Shown: piece by piece, positions 45,261 through 54,412 of the stretch
Position numbering within the stretch: position 1 is the stretch's first letter
Layout: each line of letters begins with the position of its first letter
NCBI GenBank assembly: GCA_947178105.1
Contig: CAMWXD010000001.1
Location: 119,430 to 183,429 of the forward strand
Direction of reading: 5' to 3'
DNA length: 64,000 bases
Source of the DNA: an uncultured Eubacterium sp.
Lineage (GTDB): Bacteria; Bacillota; Clostridia; Lachnospirales; Lachnospiraceae
Position numbers and translations under genes: made by a program
The notes under the pieces: model-generated
What the model was told of the DNA's origin: nothing
The model's input: only the letters and a program-made list of their open reading frames with translations
The model's database searches: none

Positions 45261-48218
45261 TTATCCCAGTTCTTTCCGGGAAATATTTCCCAACATAGAG
45301 TGTTCTACATCGTCATTTTGCGCTACTGCATATTCGATTGTATGCGGATCTATCGCCCGGATATAGACAAATGCATTCTCATCTACAACATCGATACTGC
45401 AGCGATGCCTTTTTACTGCTGCGTTTCCGTCCACCATAAAATCTCCATGGATGCATTCCGGAAGAGTCGTATAGTACAAATCAAACACATCGTCGTCCGC
45501 CTCTATAAAGCGATACCATACGTTGTAATCCGGCTTCCCTTTTTGCCTGGTTGGATTTTTTTCATCTTCAAATATGACAAATTTCTTTTTTGACCTCCAG
45601 CCAATAAAAAACGGAAACGGAATCTCTTCGTCTGTGTTTTTCATAGTTATCCGCTCAATGGCGCCGCCTTTTCTGCACTGCAATAGCCCAAACGCAACTC
45701 CGGTTTTTCCTGTAGGTCTTTCAAAATTATCCCGCTCAAAAGCCACTCCCCGCTGCTCCATTTTCTGATACGCTTCTTCTGTGCCAAGCGGCGGAAATAT
45801 TTCGACGAGCGTCCCAGCGGTATCGTGACACTCGTAAGTCTCCTTGATTGACTCCTGCAGCTGGAGCGCCTCTTCCTCAAATACCTTCCGGACAATCGGC
45901 GACTTGCAGGAATTCCCCGCCAATAAAATATTAACTGCTGTAGGTTTTCTGACCTTGTCAATTTTATATGACAGAAGAAGCGCGGAAATAAAATTTTTCA
46001 CCCCCTGGCGGATCGTATCTTCAAGCAACCGGTCCAGCTCTTTCCTGCTAAACGACAACGTTTCATTCGCATGATCCTTTCCGTCACGATCATACATAGT
46101 TATGACGAATTGCAGCTCATCTTCTTCTGTTTGGCCCGTAAATTTCGGGGCATCATATTTTCCCAAAATGGATAAAGCGCTGTTTGTTGCATCTTCTTCC
46201 CAATAAGGCCTGATCGCTTCCATCAGGTTATGCATGTTTTTTTCCGCCTCCTGGGAATCTGAAAGAAGCCGGTCTGACCCTAAAAATTCTTTGCATTTCG
46301 GCGCTAATGTAAATGGGTAACCGTGTTCCCCCATAAAATCCTGGTTCTTTTTAAACACCTCAAAAGCAAGCATTTCCAACAAATTTTCACCGCCTAAATA
46401 TTCGTCCCCGCCAGCGCCGAAATTTTCAATCGCATAATCATATCTCCGTTTATCAGACTGTTTCCATAACCCAAAGTCAAAATCTGTCGTCCCTCCTCCA
46501 AAATCAAAGATTCCATAAAAAACTTCCTCATCCCCTTCCGGCTCAAACCCATACTCTTGCAGCGCGCATACTGCATATGCTGCCGGTTCGCTGATGTCCC
46601 CATTCACATGGAACTGGTTCATAAGCTCCGGGTTATCAAGAATTGGTTCCGGAAGGGATTTTTTTAATCCATTTTCGAAACTTTTGATCATCTTCTCCCG
46701 TATACTGATTTCATATGTCACCGGAAAGGATAAATAATAATCTAAAAATATCCCATGCCCTTTGCGCATATTATTAATGTATAGGCCAATATAATAGGCA
46801 TAAAGCTCAATCGGGTTCACATCATGTTCCCCAAGCTCAAGAAAAGAAGGCAGCACAAGCGATTCCCCCTCATGCGGCTGTATCCGGAACTGTTTTTTGC
46901 GCTGGCCGGCCCATTGCTTGATCTGATGCATATACTCATAATATTCATCGCTCCTGCTTGTGGAAAACTGCTCGACCGCTGTATGGGAAATGGTCAGGTC
47001 ATTCCATTTGGTTTTCGGACGCCCTTTCTTCTCCTGATAATCCTGTAAAAACTGATCTAAATTCACAAAATGCATCACCGTTGGATTTTCGTACCGTTTC
47101 ATCGATGGCGACTTGCTTAGATTGCCGTCGCCGATTCCCATTGGCAAAGAATGCTCGATATCTGACTGATATACTACAATCGTACTCTTTGTGCCAAAAT
47201 CAATTGCAATGACTCCGTTCTCATTCACATCGCACTCCGGATTTCTGGCTACCAGCTTTTCTTGTGTCCGGACCGTCCAATCCGACTCGCTTTGATTGTC
47301 CCACAAATCCCAGTGCCCCCTGTTCGGGTCGGTTAAAAGTTTCTCTTCATATGGCTCAATATCTGCACGGATCTTCTCACATTTCAAAAGTTCCTTTTTT
47401 ACAGCGCCCATATCGATCAACCCTCCTTTTTCACGAAACTGCTGGAAAATTTCCCGTACTTTCCAGTGTAATTGACCAAACAATGGATCTTCTGGATTCT
47501 TCATAAAATCTTCCAGTAATTTTACTTTCTTAATGCTAATTTTACTCTCCGCATATGTTACATAATGCTCTTTTGAATTCTGAAGCGCAGATAAATCATC
47601 TATCAAATCCATCTCTTTCTGGCTCAGCCCTTCCGGACAGATATGCAGAGGAGCAAAATAATTCCACAATAGATTCATTGACTTTACTGAATTTAAATTA
47701 CATACTGGAAAAAGATAGGTACGCAAATTTGGATATAAAGTATTTGAATAAAAAAAATGCCATAAATCTAAATCTATATGCGTATCTTTTTCAGGAATAT
47801 ATACGCATACTCCGTCTACTGATGTGCAAACAAAAGCGTGATTACCATCCGCAAAAACAGCCTTAAACAAATGACGAATTCTCTTTAGCTGATATACTGT
47901 CGGAAGTTCTGAATCATGTCCTTCTAGTAAACCGTACTCTTTACCAATAGTTTCAACCTCAGGATGAAAAGAAACAATTTCTCGTAATTTCCAGTTCGAA
48001 AAATCTGGTATCACGCATTGAATCTTTTTATTTATATAAAAGTTTTTATTTTTTATTTTTATACTGTTTTTATTTCCACAAATATTTTGGATCTGATTGG
48101 TCAATTGGACTATTTCCTCTACATAATCCGAAAACGCTTCATTTAATCTTTCTTTCAGAAGTTCATCAAACCGGCTTTCCGTTACCGGATATTGATCTAT
48201 CAATGCCGTTGTCTGCAT
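45261..48218 (-). CDS. Hsp70/actin-fold ATPase A of the contractile system
   Basis: 985 residues, far longer than DnaK (about 610). Residues 1-330 are a novel N-terminal region, partly helical, with no motif I recognise. The Hsp70/actin ATPase core follows: phosphate-1 GVIAIDFGTKSTIVV (about 335-349), connect region, phosphate-2 YGIFDFGGGTTDFDFGLW (about 568-585), and adenosine motif NILLAGNSCKSPIVRKVF (about 763-780). No DnaK-like substrate-binding domain is obvious in the last 200 residues, which look beta-rich. The start ATG follows GGGGAGGAGAACAGTTAAAA, 3 bp after the GrpE-like gene. It is the last gene of the operon. Confidence 0.85.
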   Translation of the reverse strand: MQTTALIDQYPVTESRFDELLKERLNEAFSDYVEEIVQLTNQIQNICGNKNSIKIKNKNFYINKKIQCVIPDFSNWKLREIVSFHPEVETIGKEYGLLEGHDSELPTVYQLKRIRHLFKAVFADGNHAFVCTSVDGVCVYIPEKDTHIDLDLWHFFYSNTLYPNLRTYLFPVCNLNSVKSMNLLWNYFAPLHICPEGLSQKEMDLIDDLSALQNSKEHYVTYAESKISIKKVKLLEDFMKNPEDPLFGQLHWKVREIFQQFREKGGLIDMGAVKKELLKCEKIRADIEPYEEKLLTDPNRGHWDLWDNQSESDWTVRTQEKLVARNPECDVNENGVIAIDFGTKSTIVVYQSDIEHSLPMGIGDGNLSKSPSMKRYENPTVMHFVNLDQFLQDYQEKKGRPKTKWNDLTISHTAVEQFSTSRSDEYYEYMHQIKQWAGQRKKQFRIQPHEGESLVLPSFLELGEHDVNPIELYAYYIGLYINNMRKGHGIFLDYYLSFPVTYEISIREKMIKSFENGLKKSLPEPILDNPELMNQFHVNGDISEPAAYAVCALQEYGFEPEGDEEVFYGIFDFGGGTTDFDFGLWKQSDKRRYDYAIENFGAGGDEYLGGENLLEMLAFEVFKKNQDFMGEHGYPFTLAPKCKEFLGSDRLLSDSQEAEKNMHNLMEAIRPYWEEDATNSALSILGKYDAPKFTGQTEEDELQFVITMYDRDGKDHANETLSFSRKELDRLLEDTIRQGVKNFISALLLSYKIDKVRKPTAVNILLAGNSCKSPIVRKVFEEEALQLQESIKETYECHDTAGTLVEIFPPLGTEEAYQKMEQRGVAFERDNFERPTGKTGVAFGLLQCRKGGAIERITMKNTDEEIPFPFFIGWRSKKKFVIFEDEKNPTRQKGKPDYNVWYRFIEADDDVFDLYYTTLPECIHGDFMVDGNAAVKRHRCSIDVVDENAFVYIRAIDPHTIEYAVAQNDDVEHSMLGNISRKELG

Positions 48219-48220
48219 TT

Positions 48221-48937
48221 TTAACTGTTCTCCTCCCCAACCGTAATCAACGCTTTGTAAAGTATATTTTTACTTTCTACCTCCCTGATGCCCGGCAATT
48301 TCAGGCCTGATACATAACCATCCGTCTGGATTCCCAGTATCGTATGCCGGTCGGAATCAAACTTTTCACCTGGTTGCGGCTGTATCCGTTCGTATTTTGG
48401 CGTTGTCTCCCTGGCATTGTACCCGTCCAGTAAAAAATAAAAGAGCCCGACAAGTTGATCCACATCCTCTCCTTCCCCCTCTACAATACGCCTCCTTGTA
48501 AATTCCCAGAGACCTTCGATGTTCCGCCAGTCCGCACAGGCTGCGGTGATTCCATAAACGGAGCCATTTTGAAAAATATTCCGGATCCTGTCTTTGATAC
48601 TCTCGGACAGGCCTTCGTATTGCTTCCGCGCCTGGTTTATAGCCTGATATTGTTCTTTATATTCCGTTAATTCGTTTTGCAGTTTTTCTATTTGCATCTG
48701 CTGTACTTTTAATTGCTTTTGTACATTCTGATACTGTTCCTGAATTTGGTTCCATCCATCATTTTGTTTTTTGCCTGTTCCCTTGCTGGAACCATGCTCT
48801 TTTAACTGTACGTCCTCCTGCTCCATGGGCAGGCTTTCCACCTGTTCAATTACCTGATTTAATAAGTCGATACGCCTGAGTAAAGCGTCAATCGCCTTAT
48901 TTCCTCTTACAAGCTCTAATCGTTCCTCTTCGTTCAC
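48221..48937 (-). CDS. Coiled-coil protein with GrpE-like C-terminus
   Basis: 238 residues from GTG 48937 after AAGGAAGG. Residues 60-115 form a Gln/Lys/Glu-rich coiled coil (IQEQYQNVQKQLKVQQMQIEKLQNEL, split by breaks). After a helical segment the last 50 residues read PQPGEKFDSDRHTILG...TDGYVSGLKLPGIREVESKNILYKALITVG. This copies the GrpE beta-domain logic: G-x-x-FDPxxH, a variable strand, GY/GF, then R-x-A-x-V-x-V. GrpE is the nucleotide exchange factor of DnaK. It lies directly between an Hsp70-like gene and a second CIS component. The assignment as exchange factor is inference from this pattern and context. Confidence 0.6.
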   Translation of the reverse strand: MNEEERLELVRGNKAIDALLRRIDLLNQVIEQVESLPMEQEDVQLKEHGSSKGTGKKQNDGWNQIQEQYQNVQKQLKVQQMQIEKLQNELTEYKEQYQAINQARKQYEGLSESIKDRIRNIFQNGSVYGITAACADWRNIEGLWEFTRRRIVEGEGEDVDQLVGLFYFLLDGYNARETTPKYERIQPQPGEKFDSDRHTILGIQTDGYVSGLKLPGIREVESKNILYKALITVGEENS

Positions 48938-48964
48938 TGTACACCTTCCTTATATTTTCAGATT

Positions 48965-49702
48965 TTATGATATATACATTTTTTTCTCTGCTTTCCGTTC
49001 CGTTTTCATTCCCGCATCGGAACCGACCATTTGCTCCAAACTATACGCTTTGCTTTTCATAAGCTGGATCACCTGCTTATTTGACAGCTCATCCGTTTTA
49101 AAATATGCTTTGATAATATCAAGGCAATTGACCCCATCCAGGCACTGATACGCAAAACTGACATCCCGCATGTCCGCATTCTCCTGACTTAACAAATACC
49201 GCGCAAAAAGTTTGTAATAATCTTCGCAAAGTGTGCTGCCCCCAGCCACACTGTTTTGGGAAAATCTGCGGTCAATGCGGTTTATCACGTTTCCCCAAAG
49301 CTCATAGATCTCCGAATATTCTTTTACAAACGCATTTCTAGTATATCGGAACAGTTCAAATAAAGAATCATCCTGTTCCTTTTTTTCTATAATCTGCGTA
49401 TCATAAAAAGTCCCGTCAACCGCCTGTTCCTTTCTGGTTTCTATATAAACATAATTGATTCCATCCATAAATTCCAATGTGGCCTGTTCCGTCAAAAAGA
49501 ATAATTCACCGTTGATTTTAACAATTCCAGGAGAAACCGCAAAACGTTCCCTGCCATCCACAGATATTTTACAGCCGGATATCACCCCATCGCCCATTTG
49601 CGAAAACAAAATTTGCACAAAATCATAAGGATAATCCCTCAGAGCTTCCAACATATGCTGCCGTATAATCATTCCCTTTTCAAAAATCGGTTTAAAGCTC
49701 AA
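48965..49702 (-). CDS. Baseplate-like protein with TssK-type N-terminal motif (tentative)
   Basis: 245 residues from TTG 49702, 4-6 nt after AGGTGG that overlaps the upstream stop. The N-terminus SFKPIFEKGMIIRQHMLEALRDY resembles the TssK opening (W-x-EGMFL-x-PQHFQ); then DGVISGCKISVDGRERFAVSPGIVKINGELFFL is a beta-rich module of the kind seen in phage baseplate and fibre-attachment proteins. C-terminal helices follow (LIKAYFKTDELSNKQVIQLMKSKAYSLEQM). TssK is about 440 residues, so this would be only its shell-domain part. Confidence in the specific name is low; a structural role in the injection machine is plausible from context. Confidence 0.45.
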   Translation of the reverse strand: MSFKPIFEKGMIIRQHMLEALRDYPYDFVQILFSQMGDGVISGCKISVDGRERFAVSPGIVKINGELFFLTEQATLEFMDGINYVYIETRKEQAVDGTFYDTQIIEKKEQDDSLFELFRYTRNAFVKEYSEIYELWGNVINRIDRRFSQNSVAGGSTLCEDYYKLFARYLLSQENADMRDVSFAYQCLDGVNCLDIIKAYFKTDELSNKQVIQLMKSKAYSLEQMVGSDAGMKTERKAEKKMYIS

Positions 49703-49710
49703 ATTTCCAC

Positions 49711-52326
49711 CTACTTTCTGCCGTCAAAAAAAGTTTGCTGTAAAATATCCATTTCAAAGGAACAAAATTCCAACTTTCCTTTGTACAACGCCCCTTCCTC
49801 ATCCCGGTACAGCGGAAGAATCTGAAATCCCCATTTTTGCTTATCCAAAAAGACAAAAATATATTTTCTGTTTGCCGGCAACCTGTCGATATCATCCTGT
49901 ATAATTCGGTTCCCTGAAATCTTTTTCAATTCGTCAAAATCTGTTTGCCCATACTTCATATTCTCATATACATACTTATACGGCTCTCCGATTTCCCTGT
50001 CTTCATTTCTCATATGAAGGTAAATCTCCTTCCCGGCATCTGTGATTCTCCGTTTTGCAGCAGGCTGCTCCCAGTCAGTTCCATAGTGGAACATTTCTTT
50101 ATCCTCTGCGTTTTCATTCTTAATAAATACAGAGATCGGAATAGACCGAATTTCATTTTTCAGGCTTACATCTATATTGGACTGTTCCAGTGCATGCAGG
50201 TACATAATGGCGCCTTTTAAGCAAAGAAGCTTGAGTTCTTCTGCATCATTCCCTTTTGCATCAATCCTGCCGCTTTTAATTTTTTTCCCCGGCAAAAATT
50301 CTTTCAGGGAATCCATAAAAATATTGATTTTGGATGACTGGCCGGACAATTTAATCTGGCTATATTCATTCAACGTCTCATTACTGTATAGTTCATTTAA
50401 AAACTTTCTGACCAGGTAATAAATATCCGCACGCAACAGCTTGTCGATTTCTTTTGCTGTAAACGTAATATCCGGATAGTCCTGCTCTTTCAGCAAACCA
50501 TCCTTTTGCATAACCGACAGCCTCCAGCTTTCAATACGGCTGACATGCAAATCGATCTCTTCATTGTTACGTGAGTCTTTCATATATGTGTACCGCGAAA
50601 TCGATGTGCTTTTGTAAAATTCCTTTTTCATCTCCTCCGCCAGCTTCCAGAGAAAATAAAAATTGTTTTTTACTTTATCATACTCTTCCTTCGGCCTGTT
50701 CTCAAAGTCTTTATATCTGGTAGGGATCATCGATTCCGCACACTGGTACTGACAGTTGATATTTGCATAAATTTCTTCATACCGTTCTTTCACTTTTACG
50801 GCGTCATCATTTTCCAGTTCCCCTTCAATATAGGAAAATAAAGCATTGACATCCTGCGTAATCAGCTCGTCTATATTCACTCTTGGTAATTTTTCCATCT
50901 GCCTTGCATAAACGATTTTCATATACTGCATAATCCGGTAGGTCAGGTTATTCCCGCCAAAATTAACGTCCCCGTTCATATATTCCGTCGTGATATCCAG
51001 ATTAATGATCCCGTCTTCATCTTTATCAATCCGGTATCTGCAGGAAGCCAAATCAGAAGTCCCCCCGCCGCAATCGATAATAAGCGCTTTTTCTTCTTCC
51101 CTATTATGATAATTGCAAGTCTGTACCTGGTCCTGGATAATACTGTAAAGCACAGCTATTCCCTCATCAATCGCGTGGTCTTTCTCCAGGGCATATCCAT
51201 GCTTTTCCAATATTTCTGAATACAGCTCCAGTACATGGTCTTTCAGCTTCACTGGGGCTGAGATATGGATATTTTTAAACTTGCATTTAAACTGGTTCTG
51301 CGCACTGCGAATGATGTACATTAAATATTGTGAAATAATTTCTTTTCTTGCAACAGTCGCTTTATTGCCATCACGGTCCTGGATTTCTTCCATCACATCA
51401 AGGTTGGATGTCCAGCGCTTTATTTCCATAAAACAGCTTGCCTTTGGGCAATATAAATCCTCCTTAATCCTTCTTGTGGCATCATATGCAAAGGAATAGC
51501 GTATATCAACCGGATTGCTGCAATCATCCACATATACAACCGTCGGGGCCAGATTGTGAAGCAAAATTTCCTGGACATCTTTCGCAGACTGCTCTCTTTC
51601 CAGAAACGTAACGATATTTCCCTGGTTATTCTCTCTATTAATTGATACATTTCCATTCAGTATGGCTAGATTGGAAATGTTATCCACATAATGTTCATCC
51701 AAAAAACATCCGGCTGTTGTATTTGAAGTCCCAAAATCAATGCAAAGATGTGTGCTTGTCGTTTGGGTGTTCTGGTAAGAAACTTCAATCGGGACTCTGT
51801 ATAGATTCTTTTTACCATCAAAAAAAGCAAAGAAATACTTTGTGCTTTTATGATTGCCAAAATCGATCCAATCTGCATCCGCCACCAAAAGATGCTGCAT
51901 TTCACCATCTTCACAGACAGTCTCAAGCTGGAAAACGCCTACAATGCGTTCCGGGCCATTTACAAGCAGAACGTTTTTGTGATAATCTGGGCTTTGAGCA
52001 GCAGCGTTTTGAAACGAAACATAAATTTTATCCTTTTCCGTAATATCCAATCCTTCATATAAATCTATCTTTTGCGGCAGCAAAAGATCTTTTGCATCCA
52101 AAAGCGGCTGCTGGTTGAACAGGACTGATGTGCCTTCTCCTTTTTTTTCAGCTATATCCGGATTTAAAAAATTTTCAATCGCTTTTTCCCATATTGACAC
52201 AGTTTGCACAACAGCCTGTCCCCCATTGCCATTCTTATTTCTCTGTGTTTGATCCTTCTTATGAGAAACCACTTCTACTTCTTTTAAAATTTTACTGTAT
52301 TTTTTGCTTAAATTCCTATCCAACAC
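49711..52326 (-). CDS. Hsp70/actin-fold ATPase B of the contractile system
   Basis: 871 residues from GTG 52326 after GAGGAGGCGCAA. Residues 1-190 form a separate N-terminal module. The ATPase core has phosphate-1 HLCIDFGTSNTTAGCF (about 193-208), phosphate-2 KALIIDCGGGTSDLASCR (about 413-430), and adenosine motif IKLSGQSSKINIFMDSL (about 680-700). A charged insertion rich in Lys/Glu sits between (about 480-620). The C-terminus ends in a beta-rich 100 residues rather than a DnaK peptide-binding domain. It is clearly diverged from ATPase A, so the two are not a simple recent duplication. Confidence 0.85.
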   Translation of the reverse strand: MLDRNLSKKYSKILKEVEVVSHKKDQTQRNKNGNGGQAVVQTVSIWEKAIENFLNPDIAEKKGEGTSVLFNQQPLLDAKDLLLPQKIDLYEGLDITEKDKIYVSFQNAAAQSPDYHKNVLLVNGPERIVGVFQLETVCEDGEMQHLLVADADWIDFGNHKSTKYFFAFFDGKKNLYRVPIEVSYQNTQTTSTHLCIDFGTSNTTAGCFLDEHYVDNISNLAILNGNVSINRENNQGNIVTFLEREQSAKDVQEILLHNLAPTVVYVDDCSNPVDIRYSFAYDATRRIKEDLYCPKASCFMEIKRWTSNLDVMEEIQDRDGNKATVARKEIISQYLMYIIRSAQNQFKCKFKNIHISAPVKLKDHVLELYSEILEKHGYALEKDHAIDEGIAVLYSIIQDQVQTCNYHNREEEKALIIDCGGGTSDLASCRYRIDKDEDGIINLDITTEYMNGDVNFGGNNLTYRIMQYMKIVYARQMEKLPRVNIDELITQDVNALFSYIEGELENDDAVKVKERYEEIYANINCQYQCAESMIPTRYKDFENRPKEEYDKVKNNFYFLWKLAEEMKKEFYKSTSISRYTYMKDSRNNEEIDLHVSRIESWRLSVMQKDGLLKEQDYPDITFTAKEIDKLLRADIYYLVRKFLNELYSNETLNEYSQIKLSGQSSKINIFMDSLKEFLPGKKIKSGRIDAKGNDAEELKLLCLKGAIMYLHALEQSNIDVSLKNEIRSIPISVFIKNENAEDKEMFHYGTDWEQPAAKRRITDAGKEIYLHMRNEDREIGEPYKYVYENMKYGQTDFDELKKISGNRIIQDDIDRLPANRKYIFVFLDKQKWGFQILPLYRDEEGALYKGKLEFCSFEMDILQQTFFDGRK

Positions 52327-52434
52327 TTGCGCCTCCTCATTATTTTATGTGCTATAGCCCAACCCCAGATACCGCCCGCTCCGGCTGGATTTCGAAAGCG
52401 GTACGCTCTATATCTTTGCTGCAGAAAATGTTTT

Positions 52435-53100
52435 TCAGATCATCTGGACTTCATCTACCACAATTGGTTCACCTATGACCGCAATCGGCGCTCCCCAGTA
52501 AATTTCCACGTTCAGCCAGAAATCGCACAGCAATTCCTGCGCCAGACTGACCAACTGTCCTGCGCGGTATGTTCCATCCAAACCAAATAACTCATCCTGG
52601 TTTGTTGCAATCTGGACAATATACGTATTTTTCATTTCTGAATAATACAGCCTCGCCCTGAATATTTCCACAAGGAAATCAAAAAAATAACACTGACGAT
52701 TGTCAGAACATTGGCTTAAATAAACGTACGAAAGCAAACTGTATTTATGTCCAAAAAGCAATTTATCAAAAACCGCCCGGTCAATCCCATACGTTCCTGC
52801 CTGTATTTCTTTTACGATCCTGAGAAACTCAATTTCTTTTTCTGTAATGCCCGAATAAAAGTCAATATTTGCCAACACATGAAACAATGCATCCATGTAA
52901 TCGGAACACAATCCTGTATCATCATTCAGGCCGTCTATGGCAAATTCTGATATTTTTTCAAAAACCTCCTGGAAACGATGCAAAATGTTTACCTTAGCAT
53001 TCCGGCCGCTCATCTGAAAAATTTCTGTATATGGGCAAAAGTTGTTTACAGCAAGGCTGTAATGGTTGTCAACAGAATAGTTCTCCCATAAATACGGCAT
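52435..53100 (-). CDS. Unknown CIS-operon protein (221 residues)
   Basis: The ATG at 53100 follows GGAAGGAGTTTATTA and shares its A with the stop of the upstream gene (TAATG), so the longer frame to 53151 is rejected. The product begins MPYLWENYSVDNHYSLAVNN. It is acidic and rich in aromatic residues, with helical segments (FLRIVKEIQAGTYGIDRAVFDKLLFG) and a C-terminal beta-rich part, FWLNVEIYWGAPIAVIGEPIVV. No known motif. Tight coupling to the 431-residue protein suggests they act together, for instance as a baseplate pair in the place of TssF/TssG. The 108 bp to the ATPase B gene hold no gene. Confidence 0.7.
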   Translation of the reverse strand: MPYLWENYSVDNHYSLAVNNFCPYTEIFQMSGRNAKVNILHRFQEVFEKISEFAIDGLNDDTGLCSDYMDALFHVLANIDFYSGITEKEIEFLRIVKEIQAGTYGIDRAVFDKLLFGHKYSLLSYVYLSQCSDNRQCYFFDFLVEIFRARLYYSEMKNTYIVQIATNQDELFGLDGTYRAGQLVSLAQELLCDFWLNVEIYWGAPIAVIGEPIVVDEVQMI

Positions 53101-54395
53101 TAATAAACTCCTTCCCATCCTATTTCTGGATATAAATACGTAAGATGGCACAAGACAAAGTTAATATAATCTTCAAAAAATAAATATTCTGAATTTCCTG
53201 TAAAACAAACATAAACCGTATTCGTGTTTTTATACCCAAATCTTCCTTTTTGGTAAATACTAAACTCAGCCCTATATCGGTTTGCTTTTCGGTAAGCGCT
53301 CAAATTTTGCGTTGCCACATCCGAAATCCATACATTAGGGTCAGCACAATACTTGCTCAGCTCATACCGGATATCTGCGATACTTCTAAGCCTTGCTTGC
53401 TTACGCAGATGTTCTGTATTATAATCCGGAGTAAAAATTTCCGTATTGTGGATACCGCCGTTATCTATATCATAAATTGTAATTTTATCAAATCCGTCCT
53501 CTATCAGGCTCCCCGACAGGATCTCTACCGTATTCCCGTGGTCCAAAGCCCTGATTTCAAACGTTGTCGGAAGCCATCTGCCTGGAATGATATACTGATT
53601 TTCCCGCAGCTGTGGAAATCGGTATCTATAAGAAACTTTTTCTCCAATTGGGCTTTGGGTAGGTTGGATTCCCCATCCCCCTTTTTCATGCTTCACATTC
53701 CAGACAAGTTCTTTTCCCAAAAGAATATGTTTGCATAAAGCATTATTTTGAAAACAAAAATCGAGTTCCCGGACAGTGAGCCCCTCCAGGGAAGGCAGGG
53801 CTCTCAGGTCCACATCAATCCTGGCAAGGCGAGAAGCATATGGCGCATATGCGATCGGGGTTTCGTCGCCGTATTTTTTCGATAATTCCCACATTCTGCG
53901 TATCTTTTGTACGATGTCCGGCGAAAACGTCAGAAAATATTCCAGTTGATAAACCCTGTCATCCGTATCTTTTAGGAACGCCTTATATGCTTCCTTTTTT
54001 TCTGTCAGTTCTTTAAATTCCGCGAAACGATAATCCAGAAACACATAACCGGCTGTTACCCTCTGCTGGCTTTTTTTCCGTCTTTTTAATTCTTTATTGA
54101 TGCATTGAATGACCTTTTCATCATTTTTTTCACATTCCATCATATAATATTGCTCTGGACTTAAAATCGGATACATGTGTTTCAAAATATAGTCGTTTCG
54201 CTGCGCTTTATCAATCAGGCAATTTGCAATTTTAAAAACCTGTTTTCCATCCCCGTCATCCTTTACCTGCAGATTGCTACAAAGTTCTTCTTTAAATTCC
54301 TCTAAATACTGGCGCACAGCATCTGCCATCCGGCTCCCAAACCTGTTATCTTCTTTTTCAAATTTTTGGCTTAATTCTGCCAGTTTATCCTGCAT
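53100..54395 (-). CDS. Unknown CIS-operon protein (431 residues), baseplate candidate
   Basis: Starts 17 bp after the VgrG-like gene. The N-terminal 170 residues are helical and charged (LAELSQKFEKEDNRFGSRMADAVRQYLEEFKEEL; FAEFKELTEKKEAYKAFLKD). The C-terminal 250 residues are beta-rich, with IARIDVDLRALPSLEGLTVRELDF-like text, TTFEIRALDHGNTVEILSGSLIEDGFDKITIYDIDNGG, and NRYRAEFSIYQKGRFGYKNTNTVYVCFTG. No catalytic motif is visible. Size and position between spike and 221-residue protein suit a TssF-like baseplate subunit, but I cannot show homology by eye. Confidence 0.65.
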   Translation of the reverse strand: MQDKLAELSQKFEKEDNRFGSRMADAVRQYLEEFKEELCSNLQVKDDGDGKQVFKIANCLIDKAQRNDYILKHMYPILSPEQYYMMECEKNDEKVIQCINKELKRRKKSQQRVTAGYVFLDYRFAEFKELTEKKEAYKAFLKDTDDRVYQLEYFLTFSPDIVQKIRRMWELSKKYGDETPIAYAPYASRLARIDVDLRALPSLEGLTVRELDFCFQNNALCKHILLGKELVWNVKHEKGGWGIQPTQSPIGEKVSYRYRFPQLRENQYIIPGRWLPTTFEIRALDHGNTVEILSGSLIEDGFDKITIYDIDNGGIHNTEIFTPDYNTEHLRKQARLRSIADIRYELSKYCADPNVWISDVATQNLSAYRKANRYRAEFSIYQKGRFGYKNTNTVYVCFTGNSEYLFFEDYINFVLCHLTYLYPEIGWEGVY

Positions 54396-54412
54396 ATCCA
54401 GTCACCTGTCCA

